A stretch of 64,000 bases of DNA from JANOSH01 sp031415695 (lineage in GTDB: Bacteria > Actinomycetota > Acidimicrobiia > Acidimicrobiales > Ilumatobacteraceae): positions 124,001 to 188,000 of the forward strand of contig JANOSH010000056.1 of NCBI GenBank assembly GCA_031415695.1, written 5' to 3'. Under the pieces are notes generated by a model that was given only the letters and a program-made list of their open reading frames with translations, had not been told where the DNA came from and searched no databases. Positions 27,099-35,820 of the stretch are shown one piece after another (the stretch's first letter is position 1; each line of letters starts with the position of its first letter). Made by a program: the position numbers and the translations under genes.

Positions 27099-28046
27099 AT
27101 GGGGAAACGAACTGGCGACAGCGTCGCGCCCCGACTGCCAATGACTGGGTCACTTGTTTCGTCTGTTCCAAGATCGCTGGGTGCGCTTGCGCCTGTTGGA
27201 CCGTTGGCCTTTGGGTGTTGGCGGTTCACTACGGCGTCCGTGCGCGACGCCAGCGAGCTGATTGAGGTAGCACTCGACCTTGGTATGAACCTCATCGACA
27301 CGGCCGACGTCTACGGATTCGACTGGAGTGGACGTGGATTTGGAGCATGTGAGGAGCTGCTCGGTGCGGTGTTGGCGGCGCAGCCCTCGCTTCGTGATCG
27401 GATGGTATTGGCTTCGAAGGGTGGCATTCTGCCGGGCGTCCCGTACGACCAATCCGATACGTACCTGCGCTCGGCGTGCGAGGCGTCGATGCGTCGGCTT
27501 GGGGTCGACCGCATCGATCTCTATCAGATTCATCGACCCGACGTGTTTAGTCACCCAGCCCAGGTTGCTGCGACATTGGCGTCGTTGCGGGAAGAAGGTA
27601 AAATCGGTGAAGTTGGCGTGTCGAATTACACCGTTGGTCAGACTGAAGCGCTAGCCCGTTATCTGCCGTTCGCTTTGGCAACCACCCAGCCCGAGATGTC
27701 GGCGGCGTGTTTGGACCCACTACGTGACGGCACACTCGACAATGCCATGCGCGCCGGTTATACACCGTTGGCCTGGAGTCCTTTGGCGGGAGGTCGGCTC
27801 ATGACGGGCGATGGTGTGCGCCCCGAACTCGTCGACGTGCTCGACGCCATAGCTGCTCGTGAGTGTGTCGATAGGGCTGCGGTAAGTGTTGCGTTTGTGC
27901 TGGCGCACCCGAGCCTTCCTATCGCCATTGTTGGCACGCAGCAGGTCCACCGGCTACGCACGCTGGTAGCGGCGTTGGCGGTACAGCTGTCACGTTCGGA
28001 CTGTTACACAATCATCGAAGCGTCCGAGGGCGTACCGTTGCCGTGA
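27099..28046 (+). CDS. Aldo-keto reductase family oxidoreductase
   Basis: Up to 315 residues. NADPH-dependent AKR barrel: LAFGCWRFT, NLIDTADVYG with Asp and Tyr of the tetrad, MVLASKGG with Lys, DLYQIHRPD with His, then IGEVGVSNYTVGQTEAL and the cofactor loop LAWSPLAGGRLM. The ATG at 27099 has AGGAG very close; ATG 27141 (MTGSLVSS) is an alternative that fits the family's usual N-terminus. It begins 7 bases after the end of the Rhs remnant, so its own promoter may lie inside that remnant. It overlaps the next gene by GTGA, forming a two-gene unit. Substrate unknown. Confidence 0.85.
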   Translation: MGKRTGDSVAPRLPMTGSLVSSVPRSLGALAPVGPLAFGCWRFTTASVRDASELIEVALDLGMNLIDTADVYGFDWSGRGFGACEELLGAVLAAQPSLRDRMVLASKGGILPGVPYDQSDTYLRSACEASMRRLGVDRIDLYQIHRPDVFSHPAQVAATLASLREEGKIGEVGVSNYTVGQTEALARYLPFALATTQPEMSAACLDPLRDGTLDNAMRAGYTPLAWSPLAGGRLMTGDGVRPELVDVLDAIAARECVDRAAVSVAFVLAHPSLPIAIVGTQQVHRLRTLVAALAVQLSRSDCYTIIEASEGVPLP

Positions 28047-29113
28047 CGCCGTGCGAGGTGTCCTGGTTCGCGGCGTTGTGCGATGACGACTATGAATTTC
28101 TCGGGGTGCCCGACCCGACCCTACGCAGCTCCTGGGCGCATTGCCGAGACATCGTTTTGGCGGCCCAGGCACAGGGCTTCGACAACATGTTATTGCCGAG
28201 CGGATATGGCCTCGGCATCGACTCAATCGCATTCGCCGGAGGGGTCGCCCCGTTGTTAAACGGCATGAGGCTTCTCGCTGCCGTGCGTGCCGGTGAAATG
28301 TGGGTTCCTCAACTTGCCCGTCAATTGGCCACGCTTGATCAGATGCTCGGTGGTGCGCTGACGATTAACATGATTTCGTCTGATCGTCCCGGCGAGTACC
28401 TCGATTCGGACGCTCGTTACCGGCGCACACGCGAGGTCATGTCAGCCCTGCGGTCATTGCTCGACGGCGAGGCTGTTGATGTGCACGGAGAGTTTGTTCG
28501 ACTGGCGATTGATCCACCGTCAATCAGCACTGTCACAGGACGCTGCCCGTTGTTCTACTTTGGTGGCCTGTCTGAGTCGGCTCGTGATGTTGGGGCCGCC
28601 GCAGCCGACGTCTATCTCATGTGGCCCGACACACTCGACGGTGTTGCGGGTGTTGTCGCCGATATGCGGGCTCGGGCCACCTCGTATGGCCGCCAGCTGC
28701 GGTTTGGTTACCGCGTTCATGTCATTGTTCGTGAGACGGAAAGTCGGGCTCGCGATGCCGCCCGGCGGTTGGTGTCACAGCTGGATGATGTCACAGGTGC
28801 GGTGATTCGATCACGGTCGCTCGACTCCGAGTCGGCCGGGGTACGACGCCAAGCTGAACTTCGTGATGACGCCGACAACGACGGGTTCGTCGAGGACTTT
28901 TTGTGGACAGGCATCGGGCGAGCCCGAAGCGGCTGCGGTGCAGCGATCGTCGGTGACCCCGACCAGGTGACGCAGAAGCTTTTGGCCTATCGCCAGCTTG
29001 GGATTGATGCCTTCATTTTGTCGGGGTACCCCCATCTGGAGGAGTGCGAGCGGTTCGGCCAACTCGTCCTCCCCCTGATCGATCACGTTCGACTTGCGCC
29101 GACTAACGACTAA
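28043..29113 (+). CDS. LLM-class flavin-dependent monooxygenase (SsuD-like)
   Basis: 356 residues of the luciferase-like FMNH2/F420-dependent monooxygenase family. GFDNMLLPSGYGLGIDS, LNGMRLLAAVRAGEMWVPQLARQL, LTINMISSDRPGEYLD and RYRRTREVMSALRSLL are the blocks shared with alkanesulfonate monooxygenase SsuD; the C-terminal AIVGDPDQVTQKLLAYRQLG and FILSGYPHLEEC are also typical. It probably cleaves a sulfonate or a related carbon-heteroatom compound. GTG start overlaps the reductase stop by four bases. No transporter (ssuABC) or flavin reductase is adjacent. Confidence 0.83.
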   Translation: MTPCEVSWFAALCDDDYEFLGVPDPTLRSSWAHCRDIVLAAQAQGFDNMLLPSGYGLGIDSIAFAGGVAPLLNGMRLLAAVRAGEMWVPQLARQLATLDQMLGGALTINMISSDRPGEYLDSDARYRRTREVMSALRSLLDGEAVDVHGEFVRLAIDPPSISTVTGRCPLFYFGGLSESARDVGAAAADVYLMWPDTLDGVAGVVADMRARATSYGRQLRFGYRVHVIVRETESRARDAARRLVSQLDDVTGAVIRSRSLDSESAGVRRQAELRDDADNDGFVEDFLWTGIGRARSGCGAAIVGDPDQVTQKLLAYRQLGIDAFILSGYPHLEECERFGQLVLPLIDHVRLAPTND

Positions 29114-29134
29114 ATCCGCAACTGTTGCGTATTT
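29112..29134. repeat. Palindrome with GCAACTGTTGC core between convergent genes
   Basis: The 13-base core CGCAACTGTTGCG (29117-29129) is a perfect palindrome around a central T, flanked by AAAT on the left and ATTT on the right that extend the symmetry with one mismatch. It begins inside the stop codon of the monooxygenase and lies between convergent genes, so it could act as a two-way terminator or a protein-binding site. A GCAACAGTTGC core recurs at 62961-62971. Confidence 0.55.
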
Positions 29135-29149
29135 GCCTGGGTCTGATGG

Positions 29150-30250
29150 TTAGGTCCGTTGCAGGAAGATCGACAGGCCGGGAACTGCGGCGTGAAGCCC
29201 TCCGTCAGGGTCAACGACTAGCAGCGATTGGTCAATGAGCGCTGTGATCCTGTCGACAAGAAACGACGAGTCGCTGGTGAACCGGTTGGTGTCACCGACC
29301 GCTCGAATAAGCGTGGGTGTATCTGGTGCCGGGTCTCGGTGATGTGCAATCGCCACCAGGATGCGTCGGTCGGTGGTATCCAGGTTTCGCGCAATGGGCT
29401 GGAATCGCGTGTCGCACAGGTGTAGCCAGAAGCGGTCTAGCTCACCAGTCACCTCGCCCGGCGACATCCATCCCAATTGTTTGCCATTTGCTATGAGGTC
29501 CTCGTTGAGGCTCGCCAACATCCAACGGCTTCCTGCGCACACCCGCAGGACCGCGCTCGCCGCGGTGTCGTCGGTGGGCCCAACAAAAGCAGCAACGTCA
29601 GCTGACGTCAATGCATCCATGTCGACTGCAACAAACGAGTCGCCGAGCACAGCTCCCGATAGCCCCGACGCCAAAACAAGCGAGGCCGATGTGCCTCGGT
29701 TCTCCTCGAAGCATCGAAGCACCTCACGGCCAAGTTGGCCTGATCGGTGGAAGCCCGCCAGATGGATGACGAGTGGTTCTCGTGTCATTTCAAGTGCAGT
29801 AACAAGATGTCGTGACATCTCCCAGGTGTCGGCCATAAGGTCGCCGGCGAGTCGCGCCGGCAGTCGGCCGTCGGCTGGCCAGATCACGGGTGCCCATGTC
29901 TGCGAGTAGGTCGCTGCCGTTTCGACTGCTTCGGTTAACAACCCCAAACCCGGACGCTGGTGCTGAAATCCTACGAGAAGGTGGCGAACGGGTTCGGCGA
30001 GATAGCTTGCGACAGCCACCCCGGCCTGCAGCCCAAGCCGAACCGAGGGTAGACCGCGGGCGCGAGCCGTCGTCAGTACCGATTGCACCGCACCGCCGGC
30101 TCCGGATCCGACGGACCCGACAATTCCGATTGATCGCCCTCGCCGTCCCGAACCGAGAACTGCTAGTTCGGGTTCGACTATTCGCCATACCTCGGACGCG
30201 AAGAAGGGTTCCAGCCGCGTCTCTTGTTCGGGTTGGTAAGGCGCCATCAC
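29150..30250 (-). CDS. Unrecognised ATPase-like protein with degenerate P-loop
   Basis: 366 residues. The first part has strand-loop IGIVGSVGSGAGGAVQSVL where a Walker A would lie, but with no Lys-Ser/Thr. LVIHLAGFHRSGQLGREVL resembles a Walker B/following helix, LVLASGLSG a sensor-like strand. The C-terminal third (RRILVAIAHHRDPAPD, SSFLVDRITALIDQSLLVV) looks like a winged helix as found at the end of STAND/AAA ATPases. I do not recognise a named family. It is divergent from the conservon operon with 107 bases between the starts, which invites a link with that signalling system (inference only). Confidence 0.6.
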   Translation of the reverse strand: MMAPYQPEQETRLEPFFASEVWRIVEPELAVLGSGRRGRSIGIVGSVGSGAGGAVQSVLTTARARGLPSVRLGLQAGVAVASYLAEPVRHLLVGFQHQRPGLGLLTEAVETAATYSQTWAPVIWPADGRLPARLAGDLMADTWEMSRHLVTALEMTREPLVIHLAGFHRSGQLGREVLRCFEENRGTSASLVLASGLSGAVLGDSFVAVDMDALTSADVAAFVGPTDDTAASAVLRVCAGSRWMLASLNEDLIANGKQLGWMSPGEVTGELDRFWLHLCDTRFQPIARNLDTTDRRILVAIAHHRDPAPDTPTLIRAVGDTNRFTSDSSFLVDRITALIDQSLLVVDPDGGLHAAVPGLSIFLQRT

Positions 30251-30357
30251 GGAGCAGGCTATGACCCATGAGGTGATTTCAAGTCTTCAACAAGTGCCTT
30301 ATGAATGCCGGGTGATCGACCGACTAGTGGTTAGGTCGTCTTCAGAGGGACATCTGC

Positions 30358-32610
30358 GTGTTCAACAATCTTTCAGTACAAGCCAAGCTCGGCGTCATGA
30401 TCGTGCCCGCTGCCCTAGCGCTCACGGCTCTCACGTATGGAACCGTGCAACCGCGCTTGACCCTTCGGTCTCAGGCCCGGCAAGCGAGTGCCGATGCTGC
30501 GCTTGCGGTTCAGGCGATGCAGGTGCTCGACGAACTAGAAGTTGAGCGAGCGGCATCAACATGGGTGGCTGGCGGAACTACGAACGCGGGCCTCTCAGCC
30601 GTGGCTACTGCCCGTTCGCAGGTCGACGCGAGATTCTTTGGGCTTGTTAGTGAGGTTAGGTCCTCGGCAGCCACTGCTGGACCTGGCGGTACAGAAGTCG
30701 TTCGAGCCACCGAGGAGTTTCGTACGATCCGTGCCGGCCTCGACGCCGAACGGTTGTCGCCGAATGACACCTTTGTGCAATACACCGTGTTGACCGACGG
30801 GCTCCTCAACTACATCGACTCGCTTGTATCGCGTTCGCCTATTCCGGAGCTCGGCCAGCTGTCGTCGAGCCTCATGGCTACTTTGAACACGAAGGATCAG
30901 ATCGGTCGGCAGATGGCCGAGATTGCAGCACCCGGCGCTACGTCCGACTTAGAACATGTCGCCGCGATTGACATCCTTGTGAGGCAGGAGGCGCGAGATG
31001 CCGACTTGTTCAAACGTCGTGCGACCGTTGAGCTTGTCGAGCAGTTCAACACCTTGCAATCCGACAGCGCTGTCGCCAGGGGAAACCAAGCGCTCGGTGC
31101 TGCGCGCTTGTCACGAGGAACTGGATCGCAAACCCAGACGGCGGAGTGGTTCGGAGCGCTTGCCGAGAAACTGGCTGCGTACGACGTCGTCGACGACGCC
31201 ACATTCGCCGACTATCAGGGTTCCACAGCGGACAAATCGTCGTCGGCATCGCGCGGGGCGCTTATCTACCTTCTGGTCGGATTGAGCGCCTTAATCATTG
31301 GCACGCTGTCCTCGCTTTTACTGGGTCGGGTACTCGCTCGCCGCGTTCGGGTGATCAGCCATGAAGCAGAAGACATCGCCGGTCGTCAGTTGCCCCTCGT
31401 CTTGGAAGCCTTGCGCAATCCAAACGAGCAGCAGCTCCGCGATGCCCTTCCCCAGATTTCGGCCGACTCAACTGACGAGATTGGCTTGCTGGCCCGGTCG
31501 TTCAACACCGTGTTGTCGACGTCGGTTGAAACGTCGTTTGCTCACTCGCAACGCCGCGCCGCGACGGTAACGAACATGCTCGTGAACCTCGGTCGCAGGA
31601 ACCAGGCAATCATCGATCGCCAACTCGTTGTTCTCGACCGATTGCAGGCGTCGGCTAGCGATCCGGTGCTTCTGAAGGCGCTGTTCGATATCGACCACGC
31701 GGCGACAAGAATGCGACGCAATGCCGAGAACCTGGTGCTTCTGGCCGGTCAACAAGGTGTTCGTGCATGGACCGACCCAGTTCCCCTCAGCGACGTCATG
31801 CGAGCAGCGATGTCAGAGACCCGCGCGCTGGAGCGAGTACAGGTGGATTCTTCGTCGTCGGATGTCATTGTCTCGGGTGCTCATGTTGTGGAGCTGTCGC
31901 ACCTGTTAGCCGAGTTGTTGGAAAACGCGCTGTCGTATTCGCCACCGACAAGCCCGGTCTCGATGCGTGCCGAACGAAATGGGCTCGACTATCGAATCAT
32001 CATCGTCGACACCGGCGTCGGGCTAACGAGCGACGAACTTTCCGATGCTAACGATCGCCTCATGAACCCTCCTGATATCGATGCGTTGACAACTGACCGC
32101 GTTGGATTCCATGTGGTGGGACGGCTAGCGCGTCGACTAGGAGTGCGGGTTTCACTGCACGGTAATTCTCCCAGCGGCGTTATGTGTCGCGTGGATGTTC
32201 CATCGACATTGCTCACAGGTCCGCTGGAACAAGAACGTGCCCCTCGGATCGAGGAACGAAGCCCCGTGCCTGCCCCTGTGGCCAAGGTGGGCTGGTCGGC
32301 TCCGCAACCTGACCCTGTCCCCGCACCCGTGGTTTCGCCTGCTGGCTGGCTTGCGCCCGCGCCTCGGCTGGACGCGGTTGGCCCGCCCCTGGGGTCTGAG
32401 GGTCTTGTGCAGCGAACACCTGGTGCATCGTTCGGTCGCGCACAAACCAGTGGGGTTCTAGCCGGGGCGTTCAAGCGGCTGCCTGAGTCCAACGATACGG
32501 CCCGAAGCGTGGATCCGGCGATCGAACGCCATCGCCATTCACAAATGTCGGGTTACCAAAAAGCAGTCGAGTTTGCCCGCGATGCGGACAAGGACAAGGA
32601 ACCGTCATGA
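30358..32610 (+). CDS. cvnA: Conservon sensor histidine-kinase-like protein CvnA
   Basis: 750 residues, GTG start with GAGGGA upstream. TM1 at about 11-30 and TM2 at about 301-324 bracket an extracytoplasmic nitrate/nitrite-sensor-like (NIT) helical domain. A HAMP-like region (about 325-395), a dimerisation helix with DIDHAATRMRR (His447), and a HATPase domain follow: LLAELLENALSYSPP (N box, about 518), IIVDTGVGL (G1, about 548) and VGFHVVGRLARRLGV (G2). A Pro-rich tail (about 625-720) ends the protein. CvnA proteins sit in membrane complexes with CvnB-D. The stop overlaps the cvnB start (ATGA). Confidence 0.88.
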   Translation: MFNNLSVQAKLGVMIVPAALALTALTYGTVQPRLTLRSQARQASADAALAVQAMQVLDELEVERAASTWVAGGTTNAGLSAVATARSQVDARFFGLVSEVRSSAATAGPGGTEVVRATEEFRTIRAGLDAERLSPNDTFVQYTVLTDGLLNYIDSLVSRSPIPELGQLSSSLMATLNTKDQIGRQMAEIAAPGATSDLEHVAAIDILVRQEARDADLFKRRATVELVEQFNTLQSDSAVARGNQALGAARLSRGTGSQTQTAEWFGALAEKLAAYDVVDDATFADYQGSTADKSSSASRGALIYLLVGLSALIIGTLSSLLLGRVLARRVRVISHEAEDIAGRQLPLVLEALRNPNEQQLRDALPQISADSTDEIGLLARSFNTVLSTSVETSFAHSQRRAATVTNMLVNLGRRNQAIIDRQLVVLDRLQASASDPVLLKALFDIDHAATRMRRNAENLVLLAGQQGVRAWTDPVPLSDVMRAAMSETRALERVQVDSSSSDVIVSGAHVVELSHLLAELLENALSYSPPTSPVSMRAERNGLDYRIIIVDTGVGLTSDELSDANDRLMNPPDIDALTTDRVGFHVVGRLARRLGVRVSLHGNSPSGVMCRVDVPSTLLTGPLEQERAPRIEERSPVPAPVAKVGWSAPQPDPVPAPVVSPAGWLAPAPRLDAVGPPLGSEGLVQRTPGASFGRAQTSGVLAGAFKRLPESNDTARSVDPAIERHRHSQMSGYQKAVEFARDADKDKEPS

Positions 32611-33032
32611 GCGTCATGAGTCACGAGGCAACCAACCTCAACTGGTTACTCAACTCCTTCGTTGAACGTGTAACCGGTGTGGTCGATGCGGTCGTAGTGT
32701 CATCAGATGGTCTGCTCATGTCGATGTCGGAGTCCATTGGTCGTGCCAGCGGCGACCAGCTTGCGGCGGTGACTGCGGGGCTCACGAGCCTGACCCAAGG
32801 CGCGGCCCGGTGCTTTGGCGGCGGGAAGATCTCACAGATCGTTGTCGAACTTGAACAGGGCTACATGATCTTCATGACCATCAGTGACGGCTCGGCCCTT
32901 GCTGTATTGGCGTCGCGCATGAGCGATATCGGTATGGTCGGTTACGAGATGACGATGTTGTGCAAGCGAATGGGAACGTCGTTGACGCCAACCCTCGTGA
33001 GCGAACTTCAGGCCGCCCTCCCGAGGACCTAG
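32607..33032 (+). CDS. cvnB: Roadblock/LC7-domain protein CvnB
   Basis: 141 residues forming one Roadblock/LC7 fold: NWLLNSFVERVTGVVDAVVV, SSDGLLMSMSESIGR, DQLAAVTAGLTSLTQGA, QIVVELEQGYMIFMTISDGS, ALAVLASRMSDIG. Such proteins regulate small GTPases; in conservons CvnB works with the GTPase CvnD. The start overlaps the cvnA stop by four bases, and cvnC begins 3 bases after its stop. Confidence 0.92.
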   Translation: MSVMSHEATNLNWLLNSFVERVTGVVDAVVVSSDGLLMSMSESIGRASGDQLAAVTAGLTSLTQGAARCFGGGKISQIVVELEQGYMIFMTISDGSALAVLASRMSDIGMVGYEMTMLCKRMGTSLTPTLVSELQAALPRT

Positions 33033-33035
33033 CAC

Positions 33036-33398
33036 ATGAATTCTCCTAGCAGTCCGCCGTCACCGGAGCGGCCCAGATTCCTCCGTCAGTTCGCGCTCAC
33101 ACAGGGTCGCGGGCAATCTATCGATCGCGATCTACCGCTCGAATCGTTAGTCACTGCCCTCCCGGTGGTCAGGCAGAACTGGCTGACACCCGAACAGCGC
33201 TTGATTGTCGAAATGTGTGTGGGGCCTCGATCAATCGCCGAAATCTCTAGCCATCTCCATGTCCATCTTGGCGTCGCCCGAATACTGGTGAGCGACATGG
33301 TCGCCAACGGTCTTGCATCGGTGGTTTCTGCTGACAACGACACTGGACCCGATCTCGACACTCTGGAAAGGCTTCTCAATGACCTCCAGCGCCTCTAG
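33036..33398 (+). CDS. cvnC: DUF742 protein CvnC
   Basis: 120 residues with the winged-helix-like DUF742 pattern: LVTALPVVRQNWLTPEQRLIV, then GPRSIAEISSHLHVHLGVAR, then VLVSDM-type helix (ILVSDMVANGLASVV) and the C-terminal LDTLERLLNDLQRL. The DUF742 hallmark that the helix-turn-helix lies after a hydrophobic strand is kept. It overlaps cvnD by 20 bases. In conservons CvnC is thought to complete the membrane-associated complex of kinase-like, Roadblock and GTPase parts. Confidence 0.88.
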   Translation: MNSPSSPPSPERPRFLRQFALTQGRGQSIDRDLPLESLVTALPVVRQNWLTPEQRLIVEMCVGPRSIAEISSHLHVHLGVARILVSDMVANGLASVVSADNDTGPDLDTLERLLNDLQRL

Positions 33399-33957
33399 CC
33401 GAACTGATCTTAAGCCGTTGAAGTTGGTGATTGCCGGAGGCTTCTCGGCTGGCAAAACAACTCTGGTTGGGTCGACGTCCGAGATAACCCCGCTCACAAC
33501 CGAGGCGCCGATGACCAACATGTCGCTCGGGGTCGATGATCGGGGCGAAGTGGCGACCAAAACGGCGACGACTGTGGCCCTTGACTTTGGTCGAATCACC
33601 TTGTCCGAAAGCATGTTGTTTCTGTTCGGTACTCCAGGCCAGGACCGCTTCTGGTTCATGTGGGACGAGTTGTCCAAGGGTGCCGTCGGTGCCATCGTCA
33701 TGGTCGACACCCGTCGGCTGCCCGACAGCTTTGCTGCGGTTGACTTTTTCGAGCAGCGCCAACTTCCGTACGTTGTGGTTCTGAACCGATTCGACGGTCA
33801 TCTGGCGCACTCCGTCGATGCGGTTCGTGGGGCGCTGAGCATCGCCCCCGGAATCCCCATCCTTGATGCCGATATTCGCGTTCGGACGGAAGGAATTCGA
33901 GTGCTTGTTGAGTTGGTACGCCACGCAATTCAACAACGCAGAGCGCCCGCCCGCTAA
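33379..33957 (+). CDS. cvnD: Conservon small GTPase CvnD
   Basis: 192 residues from the ATG at 33379; a longer frame would overlap all of the cvnC end. Ras/MglA-like GTP-binding protein: KLVIAGGFSAGKTTLVG (G1), TTEAPMTNMS (switch I region), LFLFGTPGQDRFWFMWDELS (G3/switch II), VVVLNRFDG (G4; N-x-x-D with F in the second place) and IPILDADIR. It is the output GTPase of the cvnABCD unit. No cvnE-type cytochrome P450 follows; the next gene is an unrelated oxidoreductase. Confidence 0.9.
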   Translation: MTSSASSRTDLKPLKLVIAGGFSAGKTTLVGSTSEITPLTTEAPMTNMSLGVDDRGEVATKTATTVALDFGRITLSESMLFLFGTPGQDRFWFMWDELSKGAVGAIVMVDTRRLPDSFAAVDFFEQRQLPYVVVLNRFDGHLAHSVDAVRGALSIAPGIPILDADIRVRTEGIRVLVELVRHAIQQRRAPAR

Positions 33958-33983
33958 CTAACTCAGCCACTACGGTCTGGCGG

Positions 33984-35048
33984 ATGGTCCGCTACGGCAT
34001 TATCGGCTCGGGAATGATGGGTGGCGAGCACATTCTCAATCTCGCTCACATTGGTAACGCTCGGGTTGTAGCACTGGCCGACCCGGTCGATGCATCTCTC
34101 GAATGGGGTCGAGCCTGTGTCGGTCACCCGGTCGACACGTACCACGACTATCGAGATCTCCTGGCCCGTGACGACCTTCATGCGGTGGTTATCGCGACGC
34201 CGAACTTCACCCACGTCTCGGTGCTTGCTGATGTGTTCGACACGAATCTGGCAGTGATGGTGGAAAAGCCGATGTGCACGACGGTTGCCGACTGTCTGGA
34301 TGTGAAACGTCGGGCCGCTGGTCGCGCGGCGATGACCTGGGTTGGGTTGGAGTATCGGTACATGCCAGCGGTGTCGACGCTTCTTGACCAGATTGCCACC
34401 GGCGTGTGCGGAACGACTCGAATGGTGTCGATTCGTGAGCACCGTTTCCCGTTTCTCGTGAAGGTTGGCAATTGGAACCGGTTTTCGCGAAACACGGGGG
34501 GAACGCTTGTCGAGAAGTGCTGTCACTTTTTCGACCTCATGCGGCTTATCGCTCGATCGTCACCAACGCGGGTGTACGCCTCCGGAGGTCACGATGTCAA
34601 CCATCTCGATGAAGAGTACGACGGGCAGGTCCCCGACATCCTCGACAACGCGTTTGTCATTGTCGATTTCGCGAACGGGGTGCGAGGCGCGCTCGACCTG
34701 TCAATGTTTGCCGAAGGCGGCCGCTTTGAACAAGAGATAACGGTCGTCGGCGATCTCGGCAAGCTAGAGACCACGGTCCCTGGTGATTGGGTGTTCGTTG
34801 GCCGCCGCGACGGCACTGGACCGGTCGAGATCGATGCACCCACCCCAGCCGATGTGCCATACCCCGAGTTCCATGGCGGCTCGTCGTACCTGGAACATGT
34901 TCGCTTCATCGAGTGTCTGCAGGCCGGGCGCCCGGCCGAAGTGACGGTCGACGACGGACTGTGGTCCGTTGTGATGGGAGCGGCTGCGCATCGCTCCATC
35001 GACGAAGGGCGAGTTGTCCACATCGCCGAGTACGACCTGCCCGACTAG
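33984..35048 (+). CDS. Gfo/Idh/MocA-family NAD(P)-dependent sugar oxidoreductase
   Basis: 354 residues. Rossmann motif YGIIGSGMMGGEHI, DLHAVVIATPNFTHV, and VMVEKPMCTT with the catalytic-region Lys of the EKP motif are diagnostic. The C-terminal alpha/beta domain shows GGTLVEKCCHFFDLMRLI, the HFFD motif supplying the catalytic histidine region. Members oxidise inositols or sugars. It begins 26 bases after cvnD and is followed after 10 bases by an SDR gene, suggesting a small polyol/sugar oxidation unit. Substrate unknown. Confidence 0.88.
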   Translation: MVRYGIIGSGMMGGEHILNLAHIGNARVVALADPVDASLEWGRACVGHPVDTYHDYRDLLARDDLHAVVIATPNFTHVSVLADVFDTNLAVMVEKPMCTTVADCLDVKRRAAGRAAMTWVGLEYRYMPAVSTLLDQIATGVCGTTRMVSIREHRFPFLVKVGNWNRFSRNTGGTLVEKCCHFFDLMRLIARSSPTRVYASGGHDVNHLDEEYDGQVPDILDNAFVIVDFANGVRGALDLSMFAEGGRFEQEITVVGDLGKLETTVPGDWVFVGRRDGTGPVEIDAPTPADVPYPEFHGGSSYLEHVRFIECLQAGRPAEVTVDDGLWSVVMGAAAHRSIDEGRVVHIAEYDLPD

Positions 35049-35058
35049 GTTCTGTGGG

Positions 35059-35817
35059 ATGTCTGATCTCCGGGGATACGTTGCAGTTGTAACTGGTGGA
35101 AATTCCGGCATTGGGCTCGGCATGGCGACTGGCATTGCCAAAGCGGGTGGTGATGTCGCCGTGTGGGGGCGTCGGGTCGACCGCAACGCTCAGGCGGTCG
35201 ATGATCTGCGGGCGTTGGGTGTTCGCGCCGAGGCGTTCGCGTGTGATGTGGCCGATCCCGAGCAGGTGAATTCGGCGATGGCCGAGACCGTTCGTCGTAT
35301 GGGCAAGGTCGATGCCATGTTCGCGAATGCTGGGCGCGGTGGTCGCGGCACGAAGTTCCTCGACCTCACGTTGGAGGAATGGCGAGCGGTTATGTCGGTG
35401 AACCTCGACGGTGTCATGCTGACGTTACAAGCCGCCGCCCGCCACATGGCCGAGCGCGGTGAAGGCGGCTCACTGGTGGCGGTGTCGTCGACGTCGGCTA
35501 TTCACGGCGCTGCTAACAACGAAGCGTACGGTTCAGCCAAGACTGCATTGCTCGGTCTGGTGCGTGCATTATCCGTGGGTCTCGCCCGGCATCAGATCCG
35601 GGTCAACGCAATCAGTCCGGGTTGGACACGAAGCGAACTGGCCGACGGCGGCTTCCTGAACGACAAGTTCCGCACCATCACCACGGGCCGAACGCCGGTG
35701 CGCCGCTGGGCTGTACCCGCCGAGTTCGAGACCGTTGGCGCCTATCTTGCCGACCCGCGTCTGACGTTCCACACGGGAGACAACCTGGTAGTCGACGGCG
35801 GCTACACCGTCTTCTAG
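35059..35817 (+). CDS. SDR-family oxidoreductase
   Basis: 252 residues from the ATG at 35059; the frame extends upstream but MSDLRGYVAVVTGG is the natural N-terminus. Classical short-chain dehydrogenase: VTGGNSGIGLGMA (cofactor), CDVADPEQV, FANAGRGG (NAG), VSSTSAIHG (catalytic Ser), NEAYGSAKTAL (Tyr and Lys), INAISPGWTRSEL, and the tail GDNLVVDGGYTVF. Sits between the Gfo/Idh/MocA oxidoreductase and a Uma2 gene on one strand, with gaps of 10 and 3 bases. Confidence 0.9.
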   Translation: MSDLRGYVAVVTGGNSGIGLGMATGIAKAGGDVAVWGRRVDRNAQAVDDLRALGVRAEAFACDVADPEQVNSAMAETVRRMGKVDAMFANAGRGGRGTKFLDLTLEEWRAVMSVNLDGVMLTLQAAARHMAERGEGGSLVAVSSTSAIHGAANNEAYGSAKTALLGLVRALSVGLARHQIRVNAISPGWTRSELADGGFLNDKFRTITTGRTPVRRWAVPAEFETVGAYLADPRLTFHTGDNLVVDGGYTVF

Positions 35818-35820
35818 CAT

